From Colletes latitarsis (taxonomy: Eukaryota > Arthropoda > Insecta > Hymenoptera > Colletidae), in the NCBI RefSeq assembly GCF_051014445.1, contig NW_027488367.1, forward strand, positions 24,165,501 through 24,229,500: a DNA stretch of 64,000 nt, given 5' to 3'. Of this stretch, positions 26,101-38,720 are shown piece after piece. Each line of letters begins with the position of its first letter. Position 1 is the stretch's first letter. The position numbers were made by a program, and so were the translations under genes. Under the pieces are notes generated by a model. The model had not been told where the DNA came from and did no database searches. It saw nothing but the letters and a program-made list of their open reading frames with translations.

Positions 26101-28740
26101 AGGTTAGGCCTGGGATTTGCTCTCATAAGGGTCATACTTTCGCAGTTTTAACATACATGTTGACCTGATCGAGAGTTTTTTCTGCTTTGGATCACGTAGT
26201 AAAGTGGTACCACACTGAAACAGTCCATTAAACCTGGTTTGGATCAATATTTTTGAGGATAACGCATGTTAGGTCTAGGTTAGGCCGGGGAATTTCACTC
26301 ATCAGGCTCATACATTCGCATATTTCTCATACTTCATGGCTAGATCCTGGGCTGTTTCTGGATTGTATCACATAGTAATGTGGTACCACGCTGAAACAGT
26401 CGATTAAACCTGGTTTCGATCAATATTTTTGAGGATAACGCATGTTAGATCTAGGTTAGGCCGGGGAATTTCACTCATCAGGCTCATACTTTCGCATATT
26501 TCTCATACTTGACGGCTAGATCCTGGGCTTTTTCTGGATTGCATCAGGCAGTAATGAAGTACAACACTGAAACAGTCAATTAAACCTGGTTTCGATCAAT
26601 ATTTTAGAGAATAATTCATGTTAGGTCTAGGTTAGGTCTGGGATTTGCTCTCATCAGGCTCATTCTTTCGCATATTTCTCATACTTGACGGCTAGATCCT
26701 GGGCTTTCTCTGGATTGCATCACGTAGTGATGAAGTACAACACTGAAACAATCAATTAAACCTGGTTTCCATCAATATTTTAGAGGACAGCGCATGTTAG
26801 GTCCAGGTTAGGCCTGGGATTTGCTCTCATCAGGGTCATACTTTCGCAGTTTTAACATACATGTTGACCTGATCGAGAGTTTTTTCTGCTTTGGATCACG
26901 TAGTAAAGTGGTACCACACTGAAACAGTCCATTTAACCTGGTTTGGATCAATATTTTAGAGGATAACGCATGTTAGGTCTAGGTTAGCCCTGGGATATTC
27001 ACTCATCAGACTCATACTTTCGCATTCTTCACATACTTGTTGAACGGATCCTGGGTTTTTTCTGGTTTCGTTCACGTAGTAATGTGGTACCACACTGAAA
27101 CATTCAATTAAACCTGATCTTGATAAATATTTGAGAGGATAACGCATGTTAGGTCTGGGATATGTCTGGGATTTGCCCTCATCAGACTCATACTTTCGCA
27201 CACTACTCATACTCGTTGAACAGATCCTGGGTTTTTTCTGGTTTGGATCACGTAGTAATGTGGTACCACACTGAAACAGTCGATTAAACCAGGTTTCGAT
27301 CAATATTATTGAGGATAACGCACGTTAGGTCTAGGGTGGCCTGGGATTCGCCCTCATCAGACTCATACTTTCGCGTTTTTCACATACTTGTTGAACTGAT
27401 CCTGGGCTTTTTCTGGTTTGGATCACGTAGTAATGTGGTACCACACTGAAACAGTCAATTAAGCCTGGTTTCGATCAATATTTTAGAGAATAATTCATGT
27501 TAGGTTTAGGTTAGGTCTGGGATTTGCTCTCATCAGGCTCATACTTTCGCACACTTCACATACTCGTTTCACAGATCCTGGTTTATTTTCTGGTTTGGAT
27601 CACGTAGTAATGTGGGACCACATTGAAACAGTCAATTAAACCTGGTTTCGATCAATATTTTAGAGAATAATTCATGTTAGGTCTAGGTTAGGTCTGGGAT
27701 TTGCTCTCATCAGGCTCATTCTTTCGCATATTTCTCATACTTGATGGCTAGATGCTGGGCTTTTTCTGGATTGCATCACGTAGTAATGAAGTACAACACT
27801 GAAACAGTCAATTAAACCTGGTTTCCATCAATATCTTAGAGGACAACGCAAGTTAGGTCTGGGATAGGTCTGGGATTTGCCCTCATCAGGCTCATACTTT
27901 CCGGGTTTTTCACATGTTTGTTGAACAGATCCTGGGTTTTTTCTGGTTTGGATCACGTAGTAGTGTGGGACCACACTGAAACAATCAATTAAACCTGGTC
28001 TTGATAAATATTTTAGAGGATAACGCATGTTAGGTCTGGGATAGGTCTGGGATTTGCCCTCATCTGACTCATACTTTCGCACACTTCACATACTCGTTGA
28101 ACAGATCCTGGGTTATTTTCTGGTTTGGATCACGTAGTAGTGTGGTACCAAACTGAAACAGTCCATTAAACCTGGTTTGGATCAATATTTTAGAGCATAA
28201 CGCATGTTAGGTCTAGGTTAGGTCTGGGATTTTCACTCATCAGACTCATACTTTCGCATTCTTCACATACTTGTTGAACGGATCCTGGGTTTTTTCTGGT
28301 TTGGATCATGTAGTAATGTGTGTCCACACTGAAACAATCAATTAAACCTGATCTTGATAAATATTTTACAGGATAACGCATGTTAGGTCTGGGTTAGGTC
28401 TAGGATTTGCCCTCATCAGGCTCATACTTTCGCATATTTCTCATACTTGACGGCTAGATCCTGGGCTTTTTCTGGATTGCATCAGGCAGTAATGAAGTAC
28501 AACACTGAAACAGTCAATTAAACCTGGTTTCGATCAATATTTTAGAGAATAATTCATGTTAGGTCTAGGTTAGGTCTGGGATTTGCTCTCATCAGGCTCA
28601 TTCTTTCGCATATTTCTCATACTTGACGGCTAGATCCTGGGCTTTCTCTGGATTGCATCACGTAGTGATGAAGTACAACACTGAAACAATCAATTAAACC
28701 TGGTTTCCATCAATATTTTAGAGGACAGCGCATGTTAGGT
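26100..28740 (+). repeat. 15-monomer higher-order unit U1 (about 2.64 kb)
   Basis: First of four successive units. Its first 1.3 kb recurs at +2,642, and the whole unit recurs at +5,280 (for example CATACATTCGC near 26310 and again near 31590). The second half (27.48-28.74 kb) carries TTTAGGTTAGG, ATGCTGGGC, ACTTTCCGGGTTTTTC and GTGTGTCCACAC. Confidence 0.85.
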
Positions 28741-31380
28741 CCAGGTTAGGCCTGGGATTTGCTCTCATCAGGGTCATACTTTCGCAGTTTTAACATACAT
28801 GTTGACCTGATCGAGAGTTTTTTCTGCTTTGGATCACGTAGTAAAGTGGTACCACACTGAAACAGTCCATTAAACCTGGTTTGGATCAATATTTTTGAGG
28901 ATAACGCATGTTAGGTCTAGGTTAGGCCGGGGAATTTCACTCATCAGGCTCATACTTTCGCATATTTCTCATACTTCATGGCTAGATCCTGGGCTGTTTC
29001 TGGATTGTATCACATAGTAATGTGGTACCACGCTGAAACAGTCGATTAAACCTGGTTTCGATCAATATTTTTGAGGATAACGCATGTTAGATCTAGGTTA
29101 GGCCGGGGAATTTCACACATCAGGCTCATACTTTCGCATATTTCTCATACTTGACGGCTAGATCCTGGGCTTTTTCTGGATTGCATCAGGCAGTAATGAA
29201 GTACAACACTGAAACAGTCAATTAAACCTGGTTTCGATCAATATTTTAGAGAATAATTCATGTTAGGTCTAGGTTAGGTCTGGGATTTGCTCTCATCAGG
29301 CTCATTCTTTCGCATATTTCTCATACTTGACGGCTAGATCCTGGGCTTTCTCTGGATTGCATCACGTAGTGATGAAGTACAACACTGAAACAATCAATTA
29401 AACCTGGTTTCCATCAATATTTTAGAGGACAGCGCATGTTAGGTCCAGGTTAGGCCTGGGATTTGCTCTCATCAGGGTCATACTTTCGCAGTTTTAACAT
29501 ACATGTTGACCTGATCGAGAGTTTTTTCTGCTTTGGATCACGTAGTAAAGTGGTACCACACTGAAACAGTCCATTTAACCTGGTTTGGATCAATATTTTA
29601 GAGGATAACGCATGTTAGGTCTAGGTTAGCCCTGGGATATTCACTCATCAGACTCATACTTTCGCATTCTTCACATACTTGTTGAACGGATCCTGGGTTT
29701 TTTCTGGTTTCGTTCACGTAGTAATGTGGTACCACACTGAAACATTCAATTAAACCTGATCTTGATAAATATTTGAGAGGATAACGCATGTTAGGTCTGG
29801 GATATGTCTGGGATTTGCCCTCATCAGACTCATACTTTCGCACACTACTCATACTCGTTGAACAGATCCTGGGTTTTTTCTGGTTTGGATCACGTAGTAA
29901 TGTGGTACCACACTGAAACAGTCGATTAAACCAGGTTTCGATCAATATTATTGAGGATAACGCACGTTAGGTCTAGGGTGTCCTGGGATTCGCCCTCATC
30001 AGACTCATACTTTCGCGTTTTTCACATACTTGTTGAACTGATCCTGGGCTTTTTCTGGTTTGGATCACGTAGTAATGTGGTACCACACTGAAACAGTCAA
30101 TTAAGCCTGGTTTCGACCAATATTTTAGAGAATAATTCATGTTAGGTCTATGTTAGGTCTGCGATTTGCTCCCATCAGGCTCATTCTTTCGCATATTTCT
30201 CATACTTGATGGGTAGATCCTGGGCTTTTTCTGGATTGCATCACGTAGCAATGAAGTACAACACTGAAACAGTCAATTAAACCAGGTTTCGATCAAAATT
30301 TTAGAGAATAATTCATGTTAGGTCTAGGTTAGGTCTGGGATTTGCTCCCATCAGGCTCATTCTTTCGCATATTTGTCATACTTGATGGCTAGATCCTGGG
30401 CTTTTTCTGGATTGCATCACGTAGTAATGAAGTACAACACTGAAACAGTCAATTAAACCTAGTTTCCATCAATATCTTAGAGGACAACGCAAGTTAGGTC
30501 TGGGATACGTCTGGGATTTGCCCACATCAGGCTCATACTTTCGCGTTTTTCACATACTTGTTGAACAGATCCTGGCTTTTTTCTGGATTAGGTCACGTAG
30601 TAGTGTGGTACCACACTGAAACAGTCAATTAAACCTGGTTTTGATGAATATTTTAGAGAATAATTCATGTTAGGTCTAGGTTAGGTCAGGGATTTGCTCT
30701 CATCAGGCTCATTCTTTCACATATTTCTCATACTAGATGGCTAGATCCTGGGCTTTTTCTGGATTGCATCACGTAGTAATGAAGTACAACACTGAAACAC
30801 TCAATTAAACCTGGTTTCGATCAATATTATTGAGGATAACGCACGTTAGGTCTAGGGTGGCCTGGGATTTTCACTCATCAGACTCATACTTTCGCATTCT
30901 TCACATATTTGTTGAACGGATTTTGGGTTTTTTCTGGTGTGGATCACGTAGTAATGTGGTACCACACTGAAACAATCAATTAAACCTGATCTTGATAAAT
31001 ATTTTACAGGATAACGCATGTTAGGTCTGGGTTAGGTCTAGGATTTGCCCTCATCAGGCTCATACTTTCGCATATTTCTCATACTTGACGGCTAGATCCT
31101 GGGCTTTTTCTGGATTGCATCAGGCAGTAATGAAGTACAACACTGAAACAGTCAATTAAACCTGGTTTCGATCAATATTTTAGAGAATAATTCATGTTAG
31201 GTCTAGGTTAGGTCTGGGATTTGCTCTCATCAGGCTCATTCTTTCGCATATTTCTCATACTTGACGGCTAGATCCTGGGCTTCCTCTGGATTGCATCACG
31301 TAGTGATGAAGTACAACACTGAAACAATCAATTAAACCTGGTTTCCATCAATATTTTAGAGGATAGCGCATGTTAGGTCC
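28741..31380 (+). repeat. 15-monomer higher-order unit U2, with a different second half
   Basis: The first part matches U1 at offset 2,642. From about 30,115 it switches to another series (GTCTGCGATTTGC, GTAGCAATGAAG, AGGTCACGTAG, GGATTTTGGG) that matches 45,065-46,430 at a constant offset of 14,950 up to about 31,480. U2 is therefore a recombinant of two monomer series. Confidence 0.8.
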
Positions 31381-34020
31381 AGGTTAGGCCTGGGATTTGC
31401 TCTCATCAGGGTCATACTTTCGCAGTTTTAACATACATGTTGACCTGATCGAGAGTTTTTTCTGCTTTGGATCACGTAGTAAAGTGGTACCACACTGAAA
31501 CAGTCCATTAAACCTGGTTTGGATCAATATTTTTGAGGATAACGCATGTTAGGTCTAGGTTAGGCCGGGGAATTTCACTCATCAGGCTCATACATTCGCA
31601 TATTTCTCATACTTCATGGCTAGATCCTGGGCTGTTTCTGGATTGTATCACATAGTAATGTGGTACCACGCTGAAACAGTCGATTAAACCTGGTTTCGAT
31701 CAATATTTTTGAGGATAACGCATGTTAGATCTAGGTTAGGCCGGGGAATTTCACTCATCAGGCTCATACTTTCGCATATTTCTCATACTTGACGGCTAGA
31801 TCCTGGGCTTTTTCTGGATTGCATCAGGCAGTAATGAAGTACAACACTGAAACAGTCAATTAAACCTGGTTTCGATCAATATTTTAGAGAATAATTCATG
31901 TTAGGTCTAGGTTAGGTCTGGGATTTGCTCTCATCAGGCTCATTCTTTCGCATATTTCTCATACTTGACGGCTAGATCCTGGGCTTTCTCTGGATTGCAT
32001 CACGTAGTGATGAAGTACAACACTGAAACAATCAATTAAACCTGGTTTCCATCAATATTTTAGAGGACAGCGCATGTTAGGTCCAGGTTAGGCCTGGGAT
32101 TTGCTCTCATCAGGGTCATACTTTCGCAGTTTTAACATACATGTTGACCTGATCGAGAGTTTTTTCTGCTTTGGATCACGTAGTAAAGTGGTACCACACT
32201 GAAACAGTCCATTTAACCTGGTTTGGATCAATATTTTAGAGGATAACGCATGTTAGGTCTAGGTTAGCCCTGGGATATTCACTCATCAGACTCATACTTT
32301 CGCATTCTTCACATACTTGTTGAACGGATCCTGGGTTTTTTCTGGTTTCGTTCACGTAGTAATGTGGTACCACACTGAAACATTCAATTAAACCTGATCT
32401 TGATAAATATTTGAGAGGATAACGCATGTTAGGTCTGGGATATGTCTGGGATTTGCCCTCATCAGACTCATACTTTCGCACACTACTCATACTCGTTGAA
32501 CAGATCCTGGGTTTTTTCTGGTTTGGATCACGTAGTAATGTGGTACCACACTGAAACAGTCGATTAAACCAGGTTTCGATCAATATTATTGAGGATAACG
32601 CACGTTAGGTCTAGGGTGGCCTGGGATTCGCCCTCATCAGACTCATACTTTCGCGTTTTTCACATACTTGTTGAACTGATCCTGGGCTTTTTCTGGTTTG
32701 GATCACGTAGTAATGTGGTACCACACTGAAACAGTCAATTAAGCCTGGTTTCGATCAATATTTTAGAGAATAATTCATGTTAGGTTTAGGTTAGGTCTGG
32801 GATTTGCTCTCATCAGGCTCATACTTTCGCACACTTCACATACTCGTTTCACAGATCCTGGTTTATTTTCTGGTTTGGATCACGTAGTAATGTGGGACCA
32901 CATTGAAACAGTCAATTAAACCTGGTTTCGATCAATATTTTAGAGAATAATTCATGTTAGGTCTAGGTTAGGTCTGGGATTTGCTCTCATCAGGCTCATT
33001 CTTTCGCATATTTCTCATACTTGATGGCTAGATGCTGGGCTTTTTCTGGATTGCATCACGTAGTAATGAAGTACAACACTGAAACAGTCAATTAAACCTG
33101 GTTTCCATCAATATCTTAGAGGACAACGCAAGTTAGGTCTGGGATAGGTCTGGGATTTGCCCTCATCAGGCTCATACTTTCCGGGTTTTTCACATGCTTG
33201 TTGAACAGATCCTGGGTTTTTTCTGGTTTGGATCACGTAGTAGTGTGGGACCACACTGAAACAATCAATTAAACCTGGTCTTGATAAATATTTTAGAGGA
33301 TAACGCATGTTAGGTCTGGGATAGGTCTGGGATTTGCCCTCATCTGACTCATACTTTCGCACACTTCACATACTCGTTGAACAGATCCTGGGTTATTTTC
33401 TGGTTTGGATCACGTAGTAGTGTGGTACCAAACTGAAACAGTCCATTAAACCTGGTTTGGATCAATATTTTAGAGCATAACGCATGTTAGGTCTAGGTTA
33501 GGTCTGGGATTTTCACTCATCAGACTCATACTTTCGCATTCTTCACATACTTGTTGAACGGATCCTGGGTTTTTTCTGGTTTGGATCATGTAGTAATGTG
33601 TGTCCACACTGAAACAATCAATTAAACCTGATCTTGATAAATATTTTACAGGATAACGCATGTTAGGTCTGGGTTAGGTCTAGGATTTGCCCTCATCAGG
33701 CTCATACTTTCGCATATTTCTCATACTTGACGGCTAGATCCTGGGCTTTTTCTGGATTGCATCAGGCAGTAATGAAGTACAACACTGAAACAGTCAATTA
33801 AACCTGGTTTCGATCAATATTTTAGAGAATAATTCATGTTAGGTCTAGGTTAGGTCTGGGATTTGCTCTCATCAGGCTCATTCTTTCGCATATTTCTCAT
33901 ACTTGACGGCTAGATCCTGGGCTTTCTCTGGATTGCATCACGTAGTGATGAAGTACAACACTGAAACAATCAATTAAACCTGGTTTCCATCAATATTTTA
34001 GAGGACAGCGCATGTTAGGT
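31381..34020 (+). repeat. 15-monomer higher-order unit U3
   Basis: Collinear with U1 at offset 5,280 bp through both halves, including CATACATTCGC and GTGTGTCCACAC. One visible difference is CACATGCTTG here against CACATGTTTG in U1. Confidence 0.85.
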
Positions 34021-36270
34021 CCAGGTTAGGCCTGGGATTTGCTCTCATCAGGGTCATACTTTCGCAGTTTTAACATACATGTTGACCTGATCGAGAGTTT
34101 TTTCTGCTTTGGATCACGTAGTAAAGTGGTACCACACTGAAACAGTCCATTAAACCTGGTTTGGATCAATATTTTTGAGGATAACGCATGTTAGGTCTAG
34201 GTTAGGCCGGGGAATTTCACTCATCAGGCTCATACTTTCGCATATTTCTCATACTTCATGGCTAGATCCTGGGCTGTTTCTGGATTGTATCACATAGTAA
34301 TGTGGTACCACGCTGAAACAGTCGATTAAACCTGGTTTCGATCAATATTTTTGAGGATAACGCATGTTAGATCTAGGTTAGGCCGGGGAATTTCACACAT
34401 CAGGCTCATACTTTCGCATATTTCTCATACTTGACGGCTAGATCCTGGGCTTTTTCTGGATTGCATCAGGCAGTAATGAAGTACAACACTGAAACAGTCA
34501 ATTAAACCTGGTTTCGATCAATATTTTAGAGAATAATTCATGTTAGGTCTAGGTTAGGTCTGGGATTTGCTCTCATCAGGCTCATTCTTTCGCATATTTC
34601 TCATACTTGACGGCTAGATCCTGGGCTTTCTCTGGATTGCATCACGTAGTGATGAAGTACAACACTGAAACAATCAATTAAACCTGGTTTCCATCAATAT
34701 TTTAGAGGACAGCGCATGTTAGGTCCAGGTTAGGCCTGGGATTTGCTCTCATCAGGGTCATACTTTCGCAGTTTTAACATACATGTTGACCTGATCGAGA
34801 GTTTTTTCTGCTTTGGATCACGTAGTAAAGTGGTACCACACTGAAACAGTCCATTTAACCTGGTTTGGATCAATATTTTAGAGGATAACGCATGTTAGGT
34901 CTAGGTTAGCCCTGGGATATTCACTCATCAGACTCATACTTTCGCATTCTTCACATACTTGTTGAACGGATCCTGGGTTTTTTCTGGTTTCGTTCACGTA
35001 GTAATGTGGTACCACACTGAAACATTCAATTAAACCTGATCTTGATAAATATTTGAGAGGATAACGCATGTTAGGTCTGGGATATGTCTGGGATTTGCCC
35101 TCATCAGACTCATACTTTCGCACACTACTCATACTCGTTGAACAGATCCTGGGTTTTTTCTGGTTTGGATCACGTAGTAATGTGGTACCACACTGAAACA
35201 GTCGATTAAACCAGGTTTCGATCAATATTATTGAGGATAACGCACGTTAGGTCTAGGGTGTCCTGGGATTCGCCCTCATCAGACTCATACTTTCGCGTTT
35301 TTCACATACTTGTTGAACTGATCCTGGGCTTTTTCTGGTTTGGATCACGTAGTAATGTGGTACCACACTGAAACAGTCAATTAAGCCTGGTTTCGATCAA
35401 TATTTTAGAGAATAATTCATGTTAGGTTTAGGTTAGGTCTGGGATTTGCTCTCATCAGGCTCATACTTTCGCACACTTCACATACTCGTTTGACAGATCC
35501 TGGTTTATTTTCTGGTTTGGATCACGTAGTAATGTGGGACCACATTGAAACAGTCAATTAAACCTGGTTTCGATCAATATTTTAGAGAATAATTCATGTT
35601 AGGTCTAGGTTAGGTCTGGGATTTGCTCTCATCAGGCTCATTCTTTCGCATATTTCTCATACTTGATGGCTAGATGCTGGGCTTTTTCTGGATTGCATCA
35701 CGTAGTAATGAAGTACAACACTGAAACAGTCAATTAAACCTGGTTTCCATCAATATCTTACAGGACAACGCAAGTTAGGTCTGGGATAGGTCTGGGATTT
35801 GCCCTCATCAGGCTCATACTTTCCGGGTTTTTCACATGCTTGTTGAACAGATCCTGGGTTTTTTCTGGTTTGGATCACGTAGTAGTGTGGGACCACACTG
35901 AAACAATCAATTAAACCTGGTCTTGATAAATATTTTAGAGGATAACGCATGTTAGGTCTGGGATAGGTCTGGGATTTGCCCTCATCAGACTCATACTTTC
36001 GCACACTTCACATACTCGTTGAACAGATCCTGGGTTATTTTCTGGTTTGGATCACGTAGTAGTGTGGTACCACACTGAAACAGTCCATTAAACCTGGTTT
36101 GGATCAATATTTTAGAGCATAACGCTTGTTAGGTCTAGGTTAGGTCTGGGATTTTCACTCATCAGACTCATACTTTCGCATTCTTCACATACTTGTTGAA
36201 CGGATCCTGGGTTTTTTCTGGTTTGGATCATGTAGTAATGTGTGTCCACACTGAAACAATCAATTAAACC
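34021..36270 (+). repeat. 15-monomer higher-order unit U4, truncated on the right
   Basis: The first part matches U2 at +5,280 (for example GGTGTCCTGGGATTCGC near 29980 and 35260). After about 35.4 kb it instead follows U3 at +2,640/2,642. Near 36,270 it leaves the U series and enters the 36-46 kb module. Confidence 0.8.
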
Positions 36271-37140
36271 TGGCCTTGATAAATATTTTAGAGGATAACG
36301 CATTTTAGGTCTGGGATATGTCTGGGATTTGCCCTCATCAGACTCATACTTTCGCACACTACACATACTCGTTGAACAGATCCTGGGTTTTTTCTGGTTT
36401 GGATCACGTAGTAATGTGGTACCACACTGAAACAGTCGATTAAACCAGGTTTCGATCAATATTTTTGAGGATAACGCATGTTAGGTCTAGGTTAGGCCTG
36501 GGGTCTTCACTCATCAGGCTCATACTTTCGCATTCTTCACATACTTGTTGAACGGATCCTGGGTTTTTTCTGGTTTGGATCACGTAGTAATGTGGGACCA
36601 CACTGAAACAAGCAATTAAACCTGATCTTGATAAATATTTTAGAGGATAACGCATGTTAGGTCTGGGATTGGTCTGGGATTTGACCTCATCAGACTCACA
36701 CTTTCGCACACTACACATACTCGTTGAACAGATCCTGGGTATTTTCTGGTTTGGATCACGTAGTGATGTGGTACCACACTGAAACAGTCGATTAAACCTG
36801 GTTGCGATCAATATTTTAGAGGATAACGCATGTTAGGTCTAGGTTAGCCCTGGGATTTTCACTCATCAGACTCATACTTTCGCACACTTCACATACTTGT
36901 TGAACAGATCCTGGGTTTTTTCTGGTTTGGATCACGTAGTAATGTGGAACCACACTGAAACAATCAATTAAACCTGGACTTGATAAATATTTTAGAGGAT
37001 AACGCATGTTAGGTCTGGGTAAGGTCTAGGATTTGCCCTCGTCAGGCTCATACTTTCGCATATTTCTCATACTTCATGGCTAGATCCTGGGCTATTTCTG
37101 GATTAGATCACGTAGTAATGTGGTACCACTCTGAAACTGT

Positions 37141-38720
37141 CAATTAAACTTGGTTTCCATCAAGATCTTAAAGGACAACGCAAGTTAGGTCTGGGATAGG
37201 TCTTGGATTTGCCCTCATCAGGCACATACTTTCACGTTTTTCACATACTTGTTGAACGGATCATGGGTTTTTTCTGGTTTGGATCACGTAGTAGTATGGT
37301 ACCACACTGAAACAGTCCATTGAACCTGGTTTGGATCAATATTTTAGAGGATAACGCAAGTTAAGTCTGGGATTGGTCTGGGATTTGACCTCATCAGACT
37401 CACACTTTCGCACACTTCACATACTCGTTGAACAGATCCTGGGTATTTTCTGGTTTGGATCACGTAGTGATGTGGTACCACACTGAAACAGTCGATTAAA
37501 CCTGGCTGCGATCAATATTTTAGAGGATAACGCATGTTAGTTCTAGGTTAGCCCTGGGATTTTCACTCATCACACTCATACTTTCGCATATTTCTCATAC
37601 TTCATGGCTAGATCCTGGGCTGTTTCTGGATTATATCACGTAGTAGTTTGGTACCACGCTGAAACAGTCAATTAAACCAGGTTTCGATCAATATTTTTGA
37701 GGATAACGCATGTTAGGTCTTGGTTAGATTTGGGATTTTCACTCATCAGACTCATACTTTCGCATTCTTCACATACTTGTTGAACGGATCATGGGTTTTT
37801 TCTGGTTTGGATCACGTAGTAATGTGGGACCACACTGAAACAATCAATTAAACCTGGTCTTGATAAATATTTTAGAGGATAACGCATGTTAGGTCTGGGA
37901 TAGGTCTAGGATTTGCCCTCATCAGGCTCATACTTTCGCATATTTCTCATACTTCATGGCTAGATCCTGGGCTATTTCTGGATTGGATCACGTATTAATG
38001 TGGTACCACTCTGAAACAGTCAATTAAACTTGGTTTCCATTAAGATCTTAAAGGACAACGCAAGTTAGGTCTGGGATAGGTCTTGGATTTGCCCTCATCA
38101 GGCTCATACTTTCACGTTTTTCACATACTTGTTGAACGGATCATGGGTTTTTTCTGGTTTGGATCACGTAGTAGTATGGTACCACCCTGAAACAGTCCAT
38201 TGAACCTGGTTTGGATCAATATTTTAGAGGATAACGCAAGTTAAGTCTGGGATTGGTCTGGGATTTGACCTCATCAGACTCACACTTTCGCACACTTCAC
38301 ATACTCGTTGAAAAGATCCTGGGTATTTTCTGGTTTGGATCACGTAGTGATGTGGTACCACACTGAAACAGTCGATTAAACCTGGCTGCGATCAATATTT
38401 TAGAGGATAACGCATGTTAGTTCTAGGTTAGCCCTGGGATTTTCACTCATCACACTCATACTTTCGCATATTTCTCATACTTCATGGCTAGATCCTGGGC
38501 TGTTTCTGGATTGTTTCACATAGTAATGTGGTACCACGCTGAAACAGTCGATTAAACCTGGTTTCGATCAATATTTTTGAGGATAACGCATGTTAGGTCT
38601 TGGTTAGGTCTGGGATTTTCACTCATCAGACTCATACTTTCGCATTCTTCACATACTTGTTGAACGGATCATGGGTTTTTTCTGGTTTGGATCACGTAGT
38701 AATGTGGGACCACACTGAAA
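37141..38720 (+). repeat. 5-monomer tandem repeat (880-bp period)
   Basis: The block beginning CAATTAAACTTGG with AAGATCTTAAAGGACAACG at 37141 recurs at 38021, and CTGGCTGCGATCAATAT recurs at about 37502 and 38382. The second copy is cut short near 38.7 kb. Copy 2 of D (about 47.87-48.4 kb) has only one such block, which accounts for the 880-bp size difference. Confidence 0.85.
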
